From Paracoccaceae bacterium (lineage in GTDB: Bacteria; Pseudomonadota; Alphaproteobacteria; Rhodobacterales; Rhodobacteraceae): DNA of 63,603 bases. The position numbers and the translations under genes are program-made. The number at the start of each line of letters is the position of its first letter. Position 1 is the first letter of the stretch. Below are positions 36,488 to 45,833 of the stretch, one piece after another. The notes under the pieces are model-generated. The model ran no database searches and had not been told where the DNA came from. It was given only the letters and a program-made list of their open reading frames with translations. The stretch is taken from assembly GCA_030148745.1 (NCBI GenBank), contig JASBSV010000132.1, positions 1-63,603 on the forward strand, given 5' to 3'.

Positions 36488-37507
36488 ATGGCTTCGATAC
36501 TTTTGACCGGTGGCGCGGGCTATATCGGTAGCCATACCTATGTGGCGCTCTGCGAAGCGGGCCATCAGGTTACCATCCTCGACGATTTTTCAAATGCCGA
36601 TCGCAGCGTCCCGCAGCGCCTGCAACAGATCACCGGCGCCCCGGTGAGATGCCTGGAAGGTTCGGTTCTGGATACGAAGTTTCTTGCCGGAGTATTTGCC
36701 GGGCAGCGGTTTGATGCGGTCGTGCATTTCGCCGCGCGCAAGGCGGTGGGCGAAAGCGTTGAAAAACCGCTCGATTACATCGAAACCAACTGTCAGGGGC
36801 TGATCACCCTTTTGCGCGCGATGGAGCAGGCAGGAGTTTTTCGGCTTGTCTTTTCCTCTTCGGCCACAGTTTACGGCATCCCCGATGAAACGCCCACGCC
36901 CGAAACCGCGCCGCGCCGGGCGATGAACCCCTATGGGTTCACCAAGATCGCGGGCGAGGGTATTCTGGAGCAGCTTGGCCAGAACGATCCGCGCTGGGCC
37001 TTTGGAACGCTGCGCTATTTCAACCCGGCCGGCGCCCATTCATCGGCCCTGATCGGCGAGGATCCCAGCGATATCCCCAACAACCTGATGCCCTTCATCG
37101 CCCGCGTCGCCACCGGCGATCTGCCCGAGCTTGCGGTTTTTGGCGATGATTACGACACGCCCGACGGCACCGGCGTGCGCGACTATATCCATGTCGAGGA
37201 TCTGGCGCATGGGCACGTCCTGTCGCTTCAGGCGCTGCTGCGCGAAAATGAAAGCCATCTGGTGAACCTTGGCACCGGGCGGGGCTATTCGGTGCTTGAG
37301 ATGCTGGCGGCCTATTCGCGGGCCTGCGGGCGCGATCTGCCTTACCGCATCGCGCCGCGCCGGGCCGGTGACGTGCCGGTATATTGCGCCATCCCCGACA
37401 AGGCCCGCGCGCTTCTGGGGTTTCAGGCAAGGCGCGATCTTGATGATATGTGCCGCTCAAGCTGGAACTGGATTTCTGGCCCGCACGCGGCGGGCAAAAG
37501 CGGCTAG
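36488..37507 (+). CDS. galE: UDP-glucose 4-epimerase
   Basis: 339 residues. NAD-binding GGAGYIGSHT, catalytic SSSATVYG and YGFTK (Tyr-x3-Lys), and LRYFNPAGAHSSALIGEDP, characteristic of GalE. It interconverts UDP-glucose and UDP-galactose for polysaccharide synthesis. The stop overlaps the stop of the convergent UDP-glucose dehydrogenase gene by 4 bases. Confidence 0.93.
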   Translation: MASILLTGGAGYIGSHTYVALCEAGHQVTILDDFSNADRSVPQRLQQITGAPVRCLEGSVLDTKFLAGVFAGQRFDAVVHFAARKAVGESVEKPLDYIETNCQGLITLLRAMEQAGVFRLVFSSSATVYGIPDETPTPETAPRRAMNPYGFTKIAGEGILEQLGQNDPRWAFGTLRYFNPAGAHSSALIGEDPSDIPNNLMPFIARVATGDLPELAVFGDDYDTPDGTGVRDYIHVEDLAHGHVLSLQALLRENESHLVNLGTGRGYSVLEMLAAYSRACGRDLPYRIAPRRAGDVPVYCAIPDKARALLGFQARRDLDDMCRSSWNWISGPHAAGKSG

Positions 37508-38829
37508 GCGGCGCCTGAACGGCCAGCGCGCCCGACGGCCTGATAGGCATCGAAGCCTGCGCGCTTGGCCTCTTTCGCCGAATAGATGTTGCGCAGATCG
37601 GCCATCCGCGGGCGTGCCATTTTTTTCGCAATCTTCCTAAGATCCAGCGCCCGAAACTCGTTCCATTCGGTCAGGATCACCAGAAGGTCAGCGTTCTGCG
37701 CGGCCTTATAGGCATCCTGCATCCAGTTAACCCCGGGAAGCAGCGCCTCGCCCTCGCTCAGGCCCTGCGGGTCCACCACCCGCACCTTGGCGCCCCCGCC
37801 CACCAGGGCCGGCACGACGGTCAGGCTGGGTGCATCGCGCATATCGTCGGTGTTGGGCTTGAAGGTCACGCCCAGCACCGCGATGGTCTTGCCGTTGAAC
37901 GTTCCATCGCAAAGATCGCGCAGCTTTTCGATCATCCGGCGCTTGATCTCATCATTGACCTTGATGACGGTCTCAGTGATCTGCATCGGCACCGCATGTT
38001 CCTGTCCGATCCGAGCTAAGGCGCTAGTATCTTTAGGAAAACACGAGCCGCCATAGCCCGGTCCGGCGTGCAGGAACTTGTTACCGATCCGCCCGTCCAG
38101 TCCCATGCCTTTGGCCACTTCCTTGACATCAGCGCCGACCTTTTCGCAGAGCGCGGCGATCTCGTTGATAAAGGTGATCTTGGTCGCCAGAAAGGCGTTG
38201 GCGGCGTATTTGATCATCTCAGCGCTTTCCAGATCGGTCGTCACAATCGGAAAATCGCGCAGGAAAAGCGGGCGATAGACATCCGCCATCACTTCGGCTG
38301 CGCGCTCGCTCTGCACGCCGACGACCACGCGGTCAGGGCGCATGAAGTCGTCAATCGCCGCGCCCTCGCGCAGAAACTCGGGGTTTGAGGCGACGTCGAA
38401 CTCGGCCCCGGGGTTGGCTTTGGCGATGATCTGTTTGACGCGCCGGTTTGTGCCCAGCGGAACCGTCGATTTGGTGACCACCACGGTATAGCCGTCAATG
38501 GCGCCGGCGATCTCTTCGGCGGCGGCAAAGACAAAGCTCAGATCGGCATGCCCATCGCCCCGCCGCGTCGGCGTGCCGACGGCTATGAAAACCGCATCGG
38601 CCCCCTGCACCGCGTTTTTCAGATCGCCGCTGAACGTCAGCCGCCCGGCGGCGACGTTCTTGGCCATAAGCTGATCCAGCCCCGGCTCGTAGATCGGTAC
38701 CTTGCCGGCCTCGAGCATGTCGATCTTGGCCGGATCCTTGTCGACACAGACCACCTCATGTCCGAAATCCGAGAAACACACCCCGGACACCAGCCCGACA
38801 TAGCCCGTTCCGATCATGGCGATACGCAT
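37504..38829 (-). CDS. ugd: UDP-glucose 6-dehydrogenase
   Basis: 441 residues. The N-terminal Rossmann domain begins MIGTGYVGLVSG, the catalytic Cys is in GPGYGGSCFPKDT, and the C-terminal UDP-binding domain holds VLGVTFKPNTDDMRDAPS. It oxidises UDP-glucose to UDP-glucuronate with two NAD+, giving the substrate of the epimerase encoded at 35285-36298. It converges on galE and diverges from the GDP-mannose synthesis gene. Confidence 0.94.
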   Translation of the reverse strand: MRIAMIGTGYVGLVSGVCFSDFGHEVVCVDKDPAKIDMLEAGKVPIYEPGLDQLMAKNVAAGRLTFSGDLKNAVQGADAVFIAVGTPTRRGDGHADLSFVFAAAEEIAGAIDGYTVVVTKSTVPLGTNRRVKQIIAKANPGAEFDVASNPEFLREGAAIDDFMRPDRVVVGVQSERAAEVMADVYRPLFLRDFPIVTTDLESAEMIKYAANAFLATKITFINEIAALCEKVGADVKEVAKGMGLDGRIGNKFLHAGPGYGGSCFPKDTSALARIGQEHAVPMQITETVIKVNDEIKRRMIEKLRDLCDGTFNGKTIAVLGVTFKPNTDDMRDAPSLTVVPALVGGGAKVRVVDPQGLSEGEALLPGVNWMQDAYKAAQNADLLVILTEWNEFRALDLRKIAKKMARPRMADLRNIYSAKEAKRAGFDAYQAVGRAGRSGAA

Positions 38830-38861
38830 TGCAAACTCCCGGCAAAGTCACGTCAACTGAT

Positions 38862-38879
38862 CCTTCGTATGATCGAAGG
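38862..38879. other. Small hairpin in the ugd-manC divergent gap
   Basis: CCTTCG (38862-38867) and CGAAGG (38874-38879) form an exact 6-base stem with a 6-base loop in the 213-base divergent region, about 33 bases upstream of the ugd start. No other feature is seen in this gap. It could be an operator or leader element of ugd. Confidence 0.3.
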
Positions 38880-39042
38880 CTGGGCAGCGTGCAACAGTTT
38901 CGGCCGCGCGCGGCACTTGGTCCCGGAATTTGTCTTGGGAACCATTGCCTTGTGCGGGCGTTGCTTCGTAGAGTGGGCAGAGTGGAACACGCCCCCTCAC
39001 GCGGGGACACCTTCCCCGAGCAATGGGACTGGAGCGCAGAGA

Positions 39043-40476
39043 ATGACGACCGAGCCGCCGATCTACCCTGTTATCCTTTGCGGCGGATCGGGAACGCGGC
39101 TTTGGCCGGCCTCGCGCAAATCCTACCCCAAGCAATTTTCCTCCCTGACCGGTGAGCAAAGCCTTTTTCAGGCCTCGGCCCTGCGGTTTTCCGGCCCCGG
39201 CTTTGCGCCGCCGATTGTTGTCACGGGCGACAGTTTCCGATTTGTGGTGACCGAACAGCTGGCCAATGTCGAAATGTCGCCGGGCGCCATTCTGATCGAA
39301 CCCGAAGGCCGCAATACCGCGCCTGCGGTTCTGGCAAGTGCGCTGTGGCTGGCCGAACGTGACCCCGATGCCTTCATGGTGGTTGTGCCCTCCGATCATG
39401 TGATCGGCGATGCCCCGGCCTTTCGCGAGGCTGTGCGCGGGGCGATGGAGCGTGCGCGCGCAGGCGATATCGTGACCTTTGGCATTCACGCCGACCGGCC
39501 GGAAACCGGCTATGGCTATCTTGAGGTGGACCCGGCGGATCAGACGGGGGAGGGCGCCAAGCCGCTGCGCCGCTTCATAGAAAAACCCGACGCTGCCCGC
39601 GCCGCCGAGATGATCGCTGCGGGCAATTACTACTGGAACGCGGGAATTTTCCTGTTCAGCGTCAAGACCATTCTTGCCGCCTATGAGGACCACGCGCCCG
39701 ATCTTGTGGAAAAGGTTACACCAGCCGTGGCCGGCGCGACGCAGGATCTGGGTTTTACCCGGCTTGACCCCGCACCATGGTCAGAGCTTGCCGATATCTC
39801 GATCGACTATGCGATCATGGAAAAATCCGACCGTCTGGCGGTGATGCCTTATTTCGGCGGCTGGTCCGATCTGGGCGGCTGGGAGGCGGTCTGGCAGGAA
39901 ATGGGCCCCGACGCGCAGGGCAATGTCACCACCGACCGGGTTACCGCGATTGACTGCAGCAACTCGCTTTTACGCTCCGAATCCGAGGGGCTGGAACTGG
40001 TCGCGATCGGCCTTGACGATATCGTTGCGGTGGCCATGCCCGACGCGGTTCTGGTGGCCCGCAAATCCCAAAGTCAGCAGGTGAAAGAAGCGGTCGCGGC
40101 CATCAAGGCCCGCGATATTCCCCAAGCGGTCCAGTTTCCGCGCGATTACCGCCCATGGGGATGGTTCGAAAGCCTCGTCATTGCCGGGCGCTTTCAGGTC
40201 AAGCGCATCGTGGTGAAACCGGGCGCTGCGCTTAGCCTGCAAAGCCATCATCACCGGGCCGAACATTGGGTTGTGGTCGAAGGCACAGCCAAGGTCACCA
40301 TTGATGACACCACCCGCCTCGTGGCCGAAAACGAAGGTGTTTACATACCTTTGGGCGCGGTCCACCGGCTTGAAAACCCGGGCAAGGTGCCGATGATTCT
40401 GATCGAGATCCAGACCGGCAGCTATCTGGGCGAAGACGATATCATCCGTTACGAGGATCTTTACTCACGCGGCTGA
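39043..40476 (+). CDS. manC: Mannose-1-phosphate guanylyltransferase / mannose-6-phosphate isomerase
   Basis: 477 residues from the ATG at 39043, preceded by GCAGAGA. The nucleotidyltransferase domain (about 8-290) has CGGSGTRLWPASRKSYPKQF and RRFIEKPD, and the C-terminal cupin-type PMI domain (about 350-475) has SLQSHHHRAEHWVVVEG and FGRPWG-like YRPWGWFESL. This is the bifunctional AlgA/XanB/ManC type, making GDP-mannose for exopolysaccharide or LPS. The gene is separate from the epimerase genes by strand but belongs with them functionally. Confidence 0.93.
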   Translation: MTTEPPIYPVILCGGSGTRLWPASRKSYPKQFSSLTGEQSLFQASALRFSGPGFAPPIVVTGDSFRFVVTEQLANVEMSPGAILIEPEGRNTAPAVLASALWLAERDPDAFMVVVPSDHVIGDAPAFREAVRGAMERARAGDIVTFGIHADRPETGYGYLEVDPADQTGEGAKPLRRFIEKPDAARAAEMIAAGNYYWNAGIFLFSVKTILAAYEDHAPDLVEKVTPAVAGATQDLGFTRLDPAPWSELADISIDYAIMEKSDRLAVMPYFGGWSDLGGWEAVWQEMGPDAQGNVTTDRVTAIDCSNSLLRSESEGLELVAIGLDDIVAVAMPDAVLVARKSQSQQVKEAVAAIKARDIPQAVQFPRDYRPWGWFESLVIAGRFQVKRIVVKPGAALSLQSHHHRAEHWVVVEGTAKVTIDDTTRLVAENEGVYIPLGAVHRLENPGKVPMILIEIQTGSYLGEDDIIRYEDLYSRG

Positions 40477-40493
40477 CAAAGCCGGTGGAAAGA

Positions 40494-41087
40494 TCAGGTC
40501 TCGAAACGAAACCGCATCCGGCGGGCGGCGGCGGGCAGATCATCCTCGGCCACATCTTCCGGCGCATCATCCTCAGCGAAACGCGCCGCCTCATCCTCGG
40601 CTGGATCGCTTTGCGGGGCGGTATCCTGAGGTGCGGCATCGGCCACTTCTGCCTCGCCGGTCTGCCCCTCTGGCCCTGCGGGCACTGCTGGTTCAGTTTC
40701 ACTTTGCGCGTCCGGCATCCCCTTGCCCGCCTCATAAAGTGAGGTGACCGCGCCCAGAACGGTCGCGCTGTCTGTGTAATCCTCGCCATATTCCAAGAGG
40801 CCGTCGACATTGGCCAATGTGGGGTTGCTCAGCCAAAGCTGGCGCAGCGCGCGCCTGCGCAGGCGGTCGGGAACCGCGCGGGACATGAAGGCGGCAAAAT
40901 CGTCACCGGGCTTAAGCTCATCCGGATCGGACAGGCCCAGCTCGTCCAGAATTTCGCCATCCGTCTTTTCGGCCAGGGCGGCTTCGGCCTCGGTCGCGAG
41001 GCGCTTTTGCTCGGCTGCCTCTTCGGCCGCTTTCTCTGCCGCCACCGCTGCGCGGCGACGTGACCAGAAATCACTTGGTTGGCTCAA
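40494..41087 (-). CDS. DUF3306 family protein, formate-dehydrogenase cluster type
   Basis: 197 residues, best started at the TTG at 41087 (reads LSQPSDFWSRRRAAVAAE), with GGGAG about 9 bases upstream; the in-frame extension to 41126 has no binding site. SDFWSRRRAAV and FMSRAVPDRLRRRALRQLW, then NPTLANVDGLLEYGEDYTD, match DUF3306, a family that recurs in formate dehydrogenase gene clusters of Proteobacteria. The C-terminal third is very acidic and Pro/Ala-rich, probably disordered. The function is unknown; it is presumed to assist FDH maturation. It is divergent from the polyferredoxin gene. Confidence 0.85.
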   Translation of the reverse strand: MSQPSDFWSRRRAAVAAEKAAEEAAEQKRLATEAEAALAEKTDGEILDELGLSDPDELKPGDDFAAFMSRAVPDRLRRRALRQLWLSNPTLANVDGLLEYGEDYTDSATVLGAVTSLYEAGKGMPDAQSETEPAVPAGPEGQTGEAEVADAAPQDTAPQSDPAEDEAARFAEDDAPEDVAEDDLPAAARRMRFRFET

Positions 41088-41308
41088 GACGAAATCTCCC
41101 GTCGCTTGGGCAAGAGGCCGGACCATGCTGCCCCGGCCCCGGGCATCGTGCCAAGTCTTTTTATCGCGACGCGGAAAATAATGCCATGGGCTGGCCTGCA
41201 GCCCTTCATCACGATTTTTCGGTTTGCGGTCTGCCGCGTTCCTGCCTAGCCTAGCGTGTAGCCCTTTGCTTAAAAAACGGGCTGAGGGGGCTGGATGCGG
41301 GTGAATTC

Positions 41309-43273
41309 ATGACCAAAACCGTGATACTTTGCGATTGCCTTTCCAGTCAGAAACTGGATCGCGCAGCGCTGCAGGACGCCAGCGGAGTTTCCTGTTCCCG
41401 CGTCCATAATTTTCTTTGCGGCGACCAGATCGGCGAGGCCGGCAAGGCCATTGCCGGCGGAGATGTCATCATCGCCTGCCAGCAGGAACGCCAGAGATTT
41501 GAAGAGCTTGCCGATGATCTGGGCGCCGAGGCGCCGGGGTTTGTCGATCTGCGCGACCGCGCCGGCTGGAGCGATGATGCGCGCGCGCCCATGCCCAAGA
41601 TGGCGGCGCTTCTGGCCGAGGCGGCGATCGAGGTGCCGGGTGTCAAGACCATGGATGTCCTGTCCGAAGGCACCTGCCTGATCATCGGAGAGGGCGACAC
41701 GATCCTGCCGGTCGCGCGCGAGCTGTGCGAGATGCTGGCGGTCACGGCACTTGTGACCGATGCGGCCGAGCCCGATGAGGACCGGCGCTTTGACATGATC
41801 CGCGGCAGGCTGAAACGTGCGACCGGGGCGCTGGGACAGTTTCAGGTCGAAATCGACGCTTTTCAGCAGGTAATCCCGGGCGGGCGCGGGCCCCTGACGA
41901 TGACGCCGCCGCGCGACGGGGCGCTGTCGGATTGTGATATCATTCTGGATCTTTCGGGCGGCCAGCCGCTTTTCGCAGCGCCGGGCAAGCGCGAAGGCTA
42001 TCTTCGCGCCGATCCCAAAAGCGCGCCCGCAGTGGCACATGCCACGCTGGCGGCAAGCCAGCTTATCGGCACCTTCGAAAAGCCGCTTTATGTAACGCTC
42101 GAGCCGACGCTCTGCGCCCATTCGCGCGCCGGTCAGCCGGCCTGTTCGCGGTGTCTGAACCTTTGCCCGACCGGGGCGATCAGCCCTGATGGCGATCATG
42201 TCACCATCGACCCGATGATCTGTGCCGGCTGCGGCTCCTGCGCTGCGGTCTGCCCCTCGGGGGCCATCGCCTATGACGCGCCGCCCGTTGACACGGTGTT
42301 TCGCCGCCTGTCCACGCTGGCAGGCACCTATCGGTCGGGCAGCGGCGGCGAGGCGCCGCCGCGCCTTCTGGTGCATGACGACGGGCATGGCGCCGAGATG
42401 ATCCGCCTTGCTGCGCGTCATGGCCGCGGTCTTCCGGCCGATGTCATCCCCTTTGAAACCACGACGCTTGCCGGGTTCGGCCATGCCGAGATGCTGGCGG
42501 CGCTGGCCTGTGGCTTCGGCTCGGTCGATATTCTGTTCAGCCCCGGAACCGAACGCGACGCGCCGATGGGCGAGCTGGCCCTCGCCCGCGCCATCGTCGA
42601 TGACGATGTGCTGGGCTATCTCGACCCTGACGATCCCGATCACCTTTCGGCGGCACTTTTCGATCAGGCGCCGGCGCCCGCCGCGCCGGGCGATCCGATC
42701 CTGCCGATGGGCAGCCGGCGGCAGGTGGCACGTCTGGCCGCCCGCGCCCTGCGCCCCGGCGAGACGATGCTGGCCCTGCCCGAGGGCGCGCCATATGGCG
42801 CTGTTCTGGTGGACACCGAGGCCTGTTCGCTCTGCCTGTCCTGCGTGTCGCTTTGCCCCTCGGGGGCCCTGGGCGACAATGCCGACATGCCCCAGCTGCG
42901 GTTTCAGGAAGACGCCTGTCTGCAATGCGGGCTTTGCGCCAATATCTGCCCCGAAGATGCGATCACCCTTGCGCCGCGCCTGACCCTTGACGATAGCGCG
43001 CTGAGCCAAAGGGTTCTGCATGAGGAAGAGCCCTTTGCCTGTGTCGAATGCGGCAAGCTTTTCGGTGTGAAATCGACGGTTGAAAAGATCACCGAAAAAC
43101 TGGCCGGGAAACATTCGATGTTTGCAAGCTCGCAGGCCGCGAGGATGATCCAGATGTGCGATGACTGCCGCGTCAACGCCCAGATGCATATGCAAAACAA
43201 CCCCTTTGGTATGGGCGATCAGCCGCGCACGATCACTGCGGATGATTACCTGTCCAAACGGCGGGACCATTAA
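41309..43273 (+). CDS. Multi-cluster 4Fe-4S polyferredoxin of the FDH accessory cluster
   Basis: 654 residues, soluble. Fe-S motifs are CSRCLNLCP (plus an upstream Cys), CAGCGSCAAVCP, CSLCLSCVSLCP and CLQCGLCANICP, consistent with about four [4Fe-4S] clusters, and a further pair CVECGK/CDDC near the C-terminus. The N-terminal 270 residues lack ferredoxin motifs except scattered Cys (CDC, SCSRVHNFLC). Proteins of this layout are found beside DUF3306 and formate dehydrogenase genes in Rhodobacteraceae. A role in electron transfer or assembly for formate dehydrogenase is inferred from that context. Confidence 0.85.
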   Translation: MTKTVILCDCLSSQKLDRAALQDASGVSCSRVHNFLCGDQIGEAGKAIAGGDVIIACQQERQRFEELADDLGAEAPGFVDLRDRAGWSDDARAPMPKMAALLAEAAIEVPGVKTMDVLSEGTCLIIGEGDTILPVARELCEMLAVTALVTDAAEPDEDRRFDMIRGRLKRATGALGQFQVEIDAFQQVIPGGRGPLTMTPPRDGALSDCDIILDLSGGQPLFAAPGKREGYLRADPKSAPAVAHATLAASQLIGTFEKPLYVTLEPTLCAHSRAGQPACSRCLNLCPTGAISPDGDHVTIDPMICAGCGSCAAVCPSGAIAYDAPPVDTVFRRLSTLAGTYRSGSGGEAPPRLLVHDDGHGAEMIRLAARHGRGLPADVIPFETTTLAGFGHAEMLAALACGFGSVDILFSPGTERDAPMGELALARAIVDDDVLGYLDPDDPDHLSAALFDQAPAPAAPGDPILPMGSRRQVARLAARALRPGETMLALPEGAPYGAVLVDTEACSLCLSCVSLCPSGALGDNADMPQLRFQEDACLQCGLCANICPEDAITLAPRLTLDDSALSQRVLHEEEPFACVECGKLFGVKSTVEKITEKLAGKHSMFASSQAARMIQMCDDCRVNAQMHMQNNPFGMGDQPRTITADDYLSKRRDH

Positions 43274-43326
43274 GTGGCCGGGCGCAGTCTCGGCGTCATA
43301 TTCTGTCAGATCAAATGGAGGATCCG

Positions 43327-43521
43327 ATGAGCGATAACTTCAATATGTCGATGCGCAAATTTCTCAAACAGGTGGGGGTTACCTCGCAGCAGGCCATCGA
43401 AGAGGCGATGCGCAAGGCGGGCGACACAAGCGGCGAAACCTTCGAGGCGAAAATGGTTCTGACCATCGACGGGCTGGACCTGACGCATGAGGTGACGGGC
43501 AAGATCGAAGGAAACTCCTGA
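43327..43521 (+). CDS. DUF6494 family small protein
   Basis: 64 residues from the ATG at 43327, preceded at 6 bases by GGAGG; an ATG at 43315 is in frame but would include that binding site. The compact sequence MSDNFNMSMRKFLKQVGVTS and EMRKAGDTSGETFEAKMVLT-like EEAMRKAGDTSGETFEAKM match a family of about 65 residues found next to Mrp-like ATPases in alphaproteobacterial FDH clusters. No known motif or membrane segment. It lies 53 bases after the polyferredoxin gene and 1 base before the Mrp gene, so it is co-transcribed. Confidence 0.85.
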   Translation: MSDNFNMSMRKFLKQVGVTSQQAIEEAMRKAGDTSGETFEAKMVLTIDGLDLTHEVTGKIEGNS

Positions 43522-43522
43522 C

Positions 43523-44605
43523 GTGGCACTGGAGCGTGAAACAGTTCTTGCGGCATTGCGTTCGGTTGCCGACCCGTTCGGCAATGGCGATATCGTCACC
43601 ACCGGGCTGGTGCGGGCGCTGACCGTCGAAGAGGGCGCGGTGCGCTTTGTGCTTGAGATCAACCCCGCCCGCGCAGAGGCCTATGAGGCCGTGCGCGACG
43701 CGGCCGAAGGGGCGGTCAAAGCACTGGAAGATGTGGCATCGGTCAGCGTAGTTCTGACCGCGCATTCCAGGCCCAAGGCGCCGCCCGATCTTAAACCCTC
43801 CCGCCGGGCCGAACCTGCGGGGCCGCAAAAGATCCCCGGCGTGGATCGCATCATCGCTATTGCTTCGGGCAAGGGCGGGGTCGGTAAATCGACGGTTTCG
43901 GCCAATCTGGCCTGTGCTCTGGCCGCCGAAGGCTGGCGCGTGGGGCTGTTGGACGCGGATGTCTACGGCCCCTCCCAGCCGCGGATGCTGGGCGTTTCTG
44001 GGCGGCCGGCCTCTCCCGATGGCAAGACGATCCTGCCGCTTCGCAATTACGGCGTCACGATGATGTCGATCGGGCTGATGACAAATGAGGATCAGGCGGT
44101 CGTCTGGCGCGGCCCGATGCTGATGGGCGCGTTGCAGCAGATGCTTAACCAGGTGCAATGGGGCGCGCTGGATGTGCTGATTGTCGATCTGCCGCCGGGC
44201 ACCGGGGATGTGCAGATGACGCTTGCGCAAAAGGCGCATCTGGACGGCGCGATCATCGTATCCACGCCGCAGGATGTCGCGCTTCTGGATGCGCGCAAGG
44301 GGATCGACATGTTCACCCAGCTCAAGACGCCGATCATCGGCATGATTGAGAATATGTCGACGCATATCTGTTCGTCCTGCGGGCATGAGGAACATGTCTT
44401 TGGCCATGGCGGCGTTGCGCATGAGGCGGAAAAACTGGGCGTGCCGCTTTTGGCTGAAATCCCGCTGCATATCGATATCAGGCTGGCCTCGGACGGGGGC
44501 GCGCCGATTGTGGTGTCCAAACCCGACAGCGCTCAGGCTGCAGGTTTTCGCCAGGTGGCGCGGGATCTGATTGCCCAGGACATGACAGCCGGTGCCAAAG
44601 CGTGA
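43523..44605 (+). CDS. Mrp/NBP35-family Fe-S cluster carrier ATPase
   Basis: 360 residues from a GTG at 43523. The N-terminal MIP18/DUF59 domain (about 5-80) precedes a deviant Walker A, GKGGVGKST (116-124), DADVYGPSQPRML, and the cluster-binding CxxC in HICSSCGHEEHVFG. Such proteins bind and transfer [4Fe-4S] clusters as dimers. Its place within the FDH accessory set suggests delivery of clusters to a formate dehydrogenase or to the polyferredoxin. The stop overlaps the next start by 4 bases. Confidence 0.92.
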   Translation: MALERETVLAALRSVADPFGNGDIVTTGLVRALTVEEGAVRFVLEINPARAEAYEAVRDAAEGAVKALEDVASVSVVLTAHSRPKAPPDLKPSRRAEPAGPQKIPGVDRIIAIASGKGGVGKSTVSANLACALAAEGWRVGLLDADVYGPSQPRMLGVSGRPASPDGKTILPLRNYGVTMMSIGLMTNEDQAVVWRGPMLMGALQQMLNQVQWGALDVLIVDLPPGTGDVQMTLAQKAHLDGAIIVSTPQDVALLDARKGIDMFTQLKTPIIGMIENMSTHICSSCGHEEHVFGHGGVAHEAEKLGVPLLAEIPLHIDIRLASDGGAPIVVSKPDSAQAAGFRQVARDLIAQDMTAGAKA

Positions 44606-45321
44606 CAGCCTACGACCGGCAGCCCGATTTCCCGCCGCTGCTGAAAGGCCGCGCCGTGGTGGGCCAATCGGCGCCGTTTCAGGCGGCGGTCGCCGCCGCC
44701 TGCGAGGGCTGCGATCCGGGGCTGATCTTTTATACCCCCGATGCCGCCCGGCTTGAGTTGGCGCTGGTTCTTGCGCCCGAGGTGCCGCTGGCCGATGCGC
44801 TGGCGATGTTTGCCGCCGCCGGGGTTGGGTTTCAGGCCGCGCTCGGCTCACTCGCGCCGCCCGAGGTCGGGGTGCATCTGACATGGGATGGCACCATCCG
44901 GGTCAATGACGCGGCTTGTGGCGGGCTGCGTATGGCCGCCGACACGCGCGACAGCGGGGCCATTCCAAACTGGCTGGTTGTGGGGCTTGATGTGCCGATC
45001 TGGCCGCTCAGCGACAATCCCGGCGAAACCCCGGACCAGACCGCGCTTTATTCCGAAGGCTGCGGCGATGTGGACCCGGTCGAGCTTTTGGAGTTCTGGG
45101 CCCGTCATACCCTTGTGGCGATCAATCACTGGTCAGAGGATGGACCGGCAACACTGCACCGCGATTGGTGCGAGCTGGCCCATGGGCTGGGCGAACCTGT
45201 CACCATCAACGGCCAGAGCGGTATCTTTCAGGGCATCGACGAACGCTTTGGCCTCTTGCTGAAAACCGCCGGGGGGACCACATTGATCCCGCTTGAAACG
45301 CTGTTGGAGACCAATCCATGA
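44602..45321 (+). CDS. Biotin/lipoate-protein ligase-like protein (DUF4444 type)
   Basis: 239 residues from a GTG overlapping the Mrp gene by 4 bases. The sequence LPPLLKGRAVVG-like FPPLLKGRAVVG and the segment VHLTWDGTIRVNDAACGGLR sit in a fold related to biotin/lipoate ligases, with a C-terminal SH3-like tail (TINGQSGIFQGIDERFGLLL) as in BirA. The catalytic biotin-binding GRGR(K/R)G loop of BirA is not evident, so true ligase activity is doubtful. It is a constant neighbour of DUF6505 and Mrp in FDH clusters, where its role is unknown. Confidence 0.78.
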   Translation: MTAYDRQPDFPPLLKGRAVVGQSAPFQAAVAAACEGCDPGLIFYTPDAARLELALVLAPEVPLADALAMFAAAGVGFQAALGSLAPPEVGVHLTWDGTIRVNDAACGGLRMAADTRDSGAIPNWLVVGLDVPIWPLSDNPGETPDQTALYSEGCGDVDPVELLEFWARHTLVAINHWSEDGPATLHRDWCELAHGLGEPVTINGQSGIFQGIDERFGLLLKTAGGTTLIPLETLLETNP

Positions 45322-45806
45322 AACTGGCGCGCGCCATCCATTTCGATGAAAGCGACATGAATGTCTTTCGCATCCCCGCCCGCACCGGCGAGTGGTGCAT
45401 TTCCGGCGGGTTTGAGTTTTCTAACTGGACCGAGGGCGAGTTGACCGGCAAGGCCGGTCAGGCCTTTGCCAACGGCTGGCTGGGGATCGAAACCTTCGGC
45501 CGGGTGACCTTTGTTGCAGTAACATCGATTGAACCAGGTGAGCATGAGGTGCTGGCCGATCATCTGGCGCAGCATTTCGTCGACATCTACGGCGCCCCTT
45601 CGCTAGAGGCGGCCCGCGCCGTCGCGCTGGAAGAGATGGCGCATATGGCCGAATTATGCGACGAGCACCGCCCCAATACGCTTTTGACGGTCGAGCGCGA
45701 GTTGACCGATGCTGGGGTGCGGGAAAGTTTCCGGGTGATCGAGGCGCAGGAGGCGGATCTGCAGCAATTTGCGATCCACGGATCGCTGGACGACGATCCG
45801 CATTAG
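45318..45806 (+). CDS. DUF6505 family protein
   Basis: 162 residues, overlapping the previous gene by 4 bases. Matches DUF6505 in its start MKLARAIHFDESDMNVFRIP and length (about 160). No membrane segment and no recognised catalytic motif; the middle has FGRVTFVAVTSIEPGEHE. It is the last gene of the rightward FDH accessory operon and converges on tupA across 27 bases. The function is unknown. Confidence 0.83.
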   Translation: MKLARAIHFDESDMNVFRIPARTGEWCISGGFEFSNWTEGELTGKAGQAFANGWLGIETFGRVTFVAVTSIEPGEHEVLADHLAQHFVDIYGAPSLEAARAVALEEMAHMAELCDEHRPNTLLTVERELTDAGVRESFRVIEAQEADLQQFAIHGSLDDDPH

Positions 45807-45833
45807 CGCAGATCGTCGCCCGATACGGCTCTG

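Noticed and set aside
38830-39042. tRNA or small RNA gene in the ugd-manC gap
   Set aside because: No cloverleaf or anticodon arm could be assembled; only one 6-base hairpin is visible.
41270-43270. 666-codon open frame antisense to the polyferredoxin gene
   Set aside because: The plus strand shows four ferredoxin motifs, which cannot be by chance; the antisense frame is a GC artefact.
45760-45803. GGATCG/CGATCC hairpin near the end of the DUF6505 gene
   Set aside because: The arms lie inside coding sequence with a short stem and no T-run.
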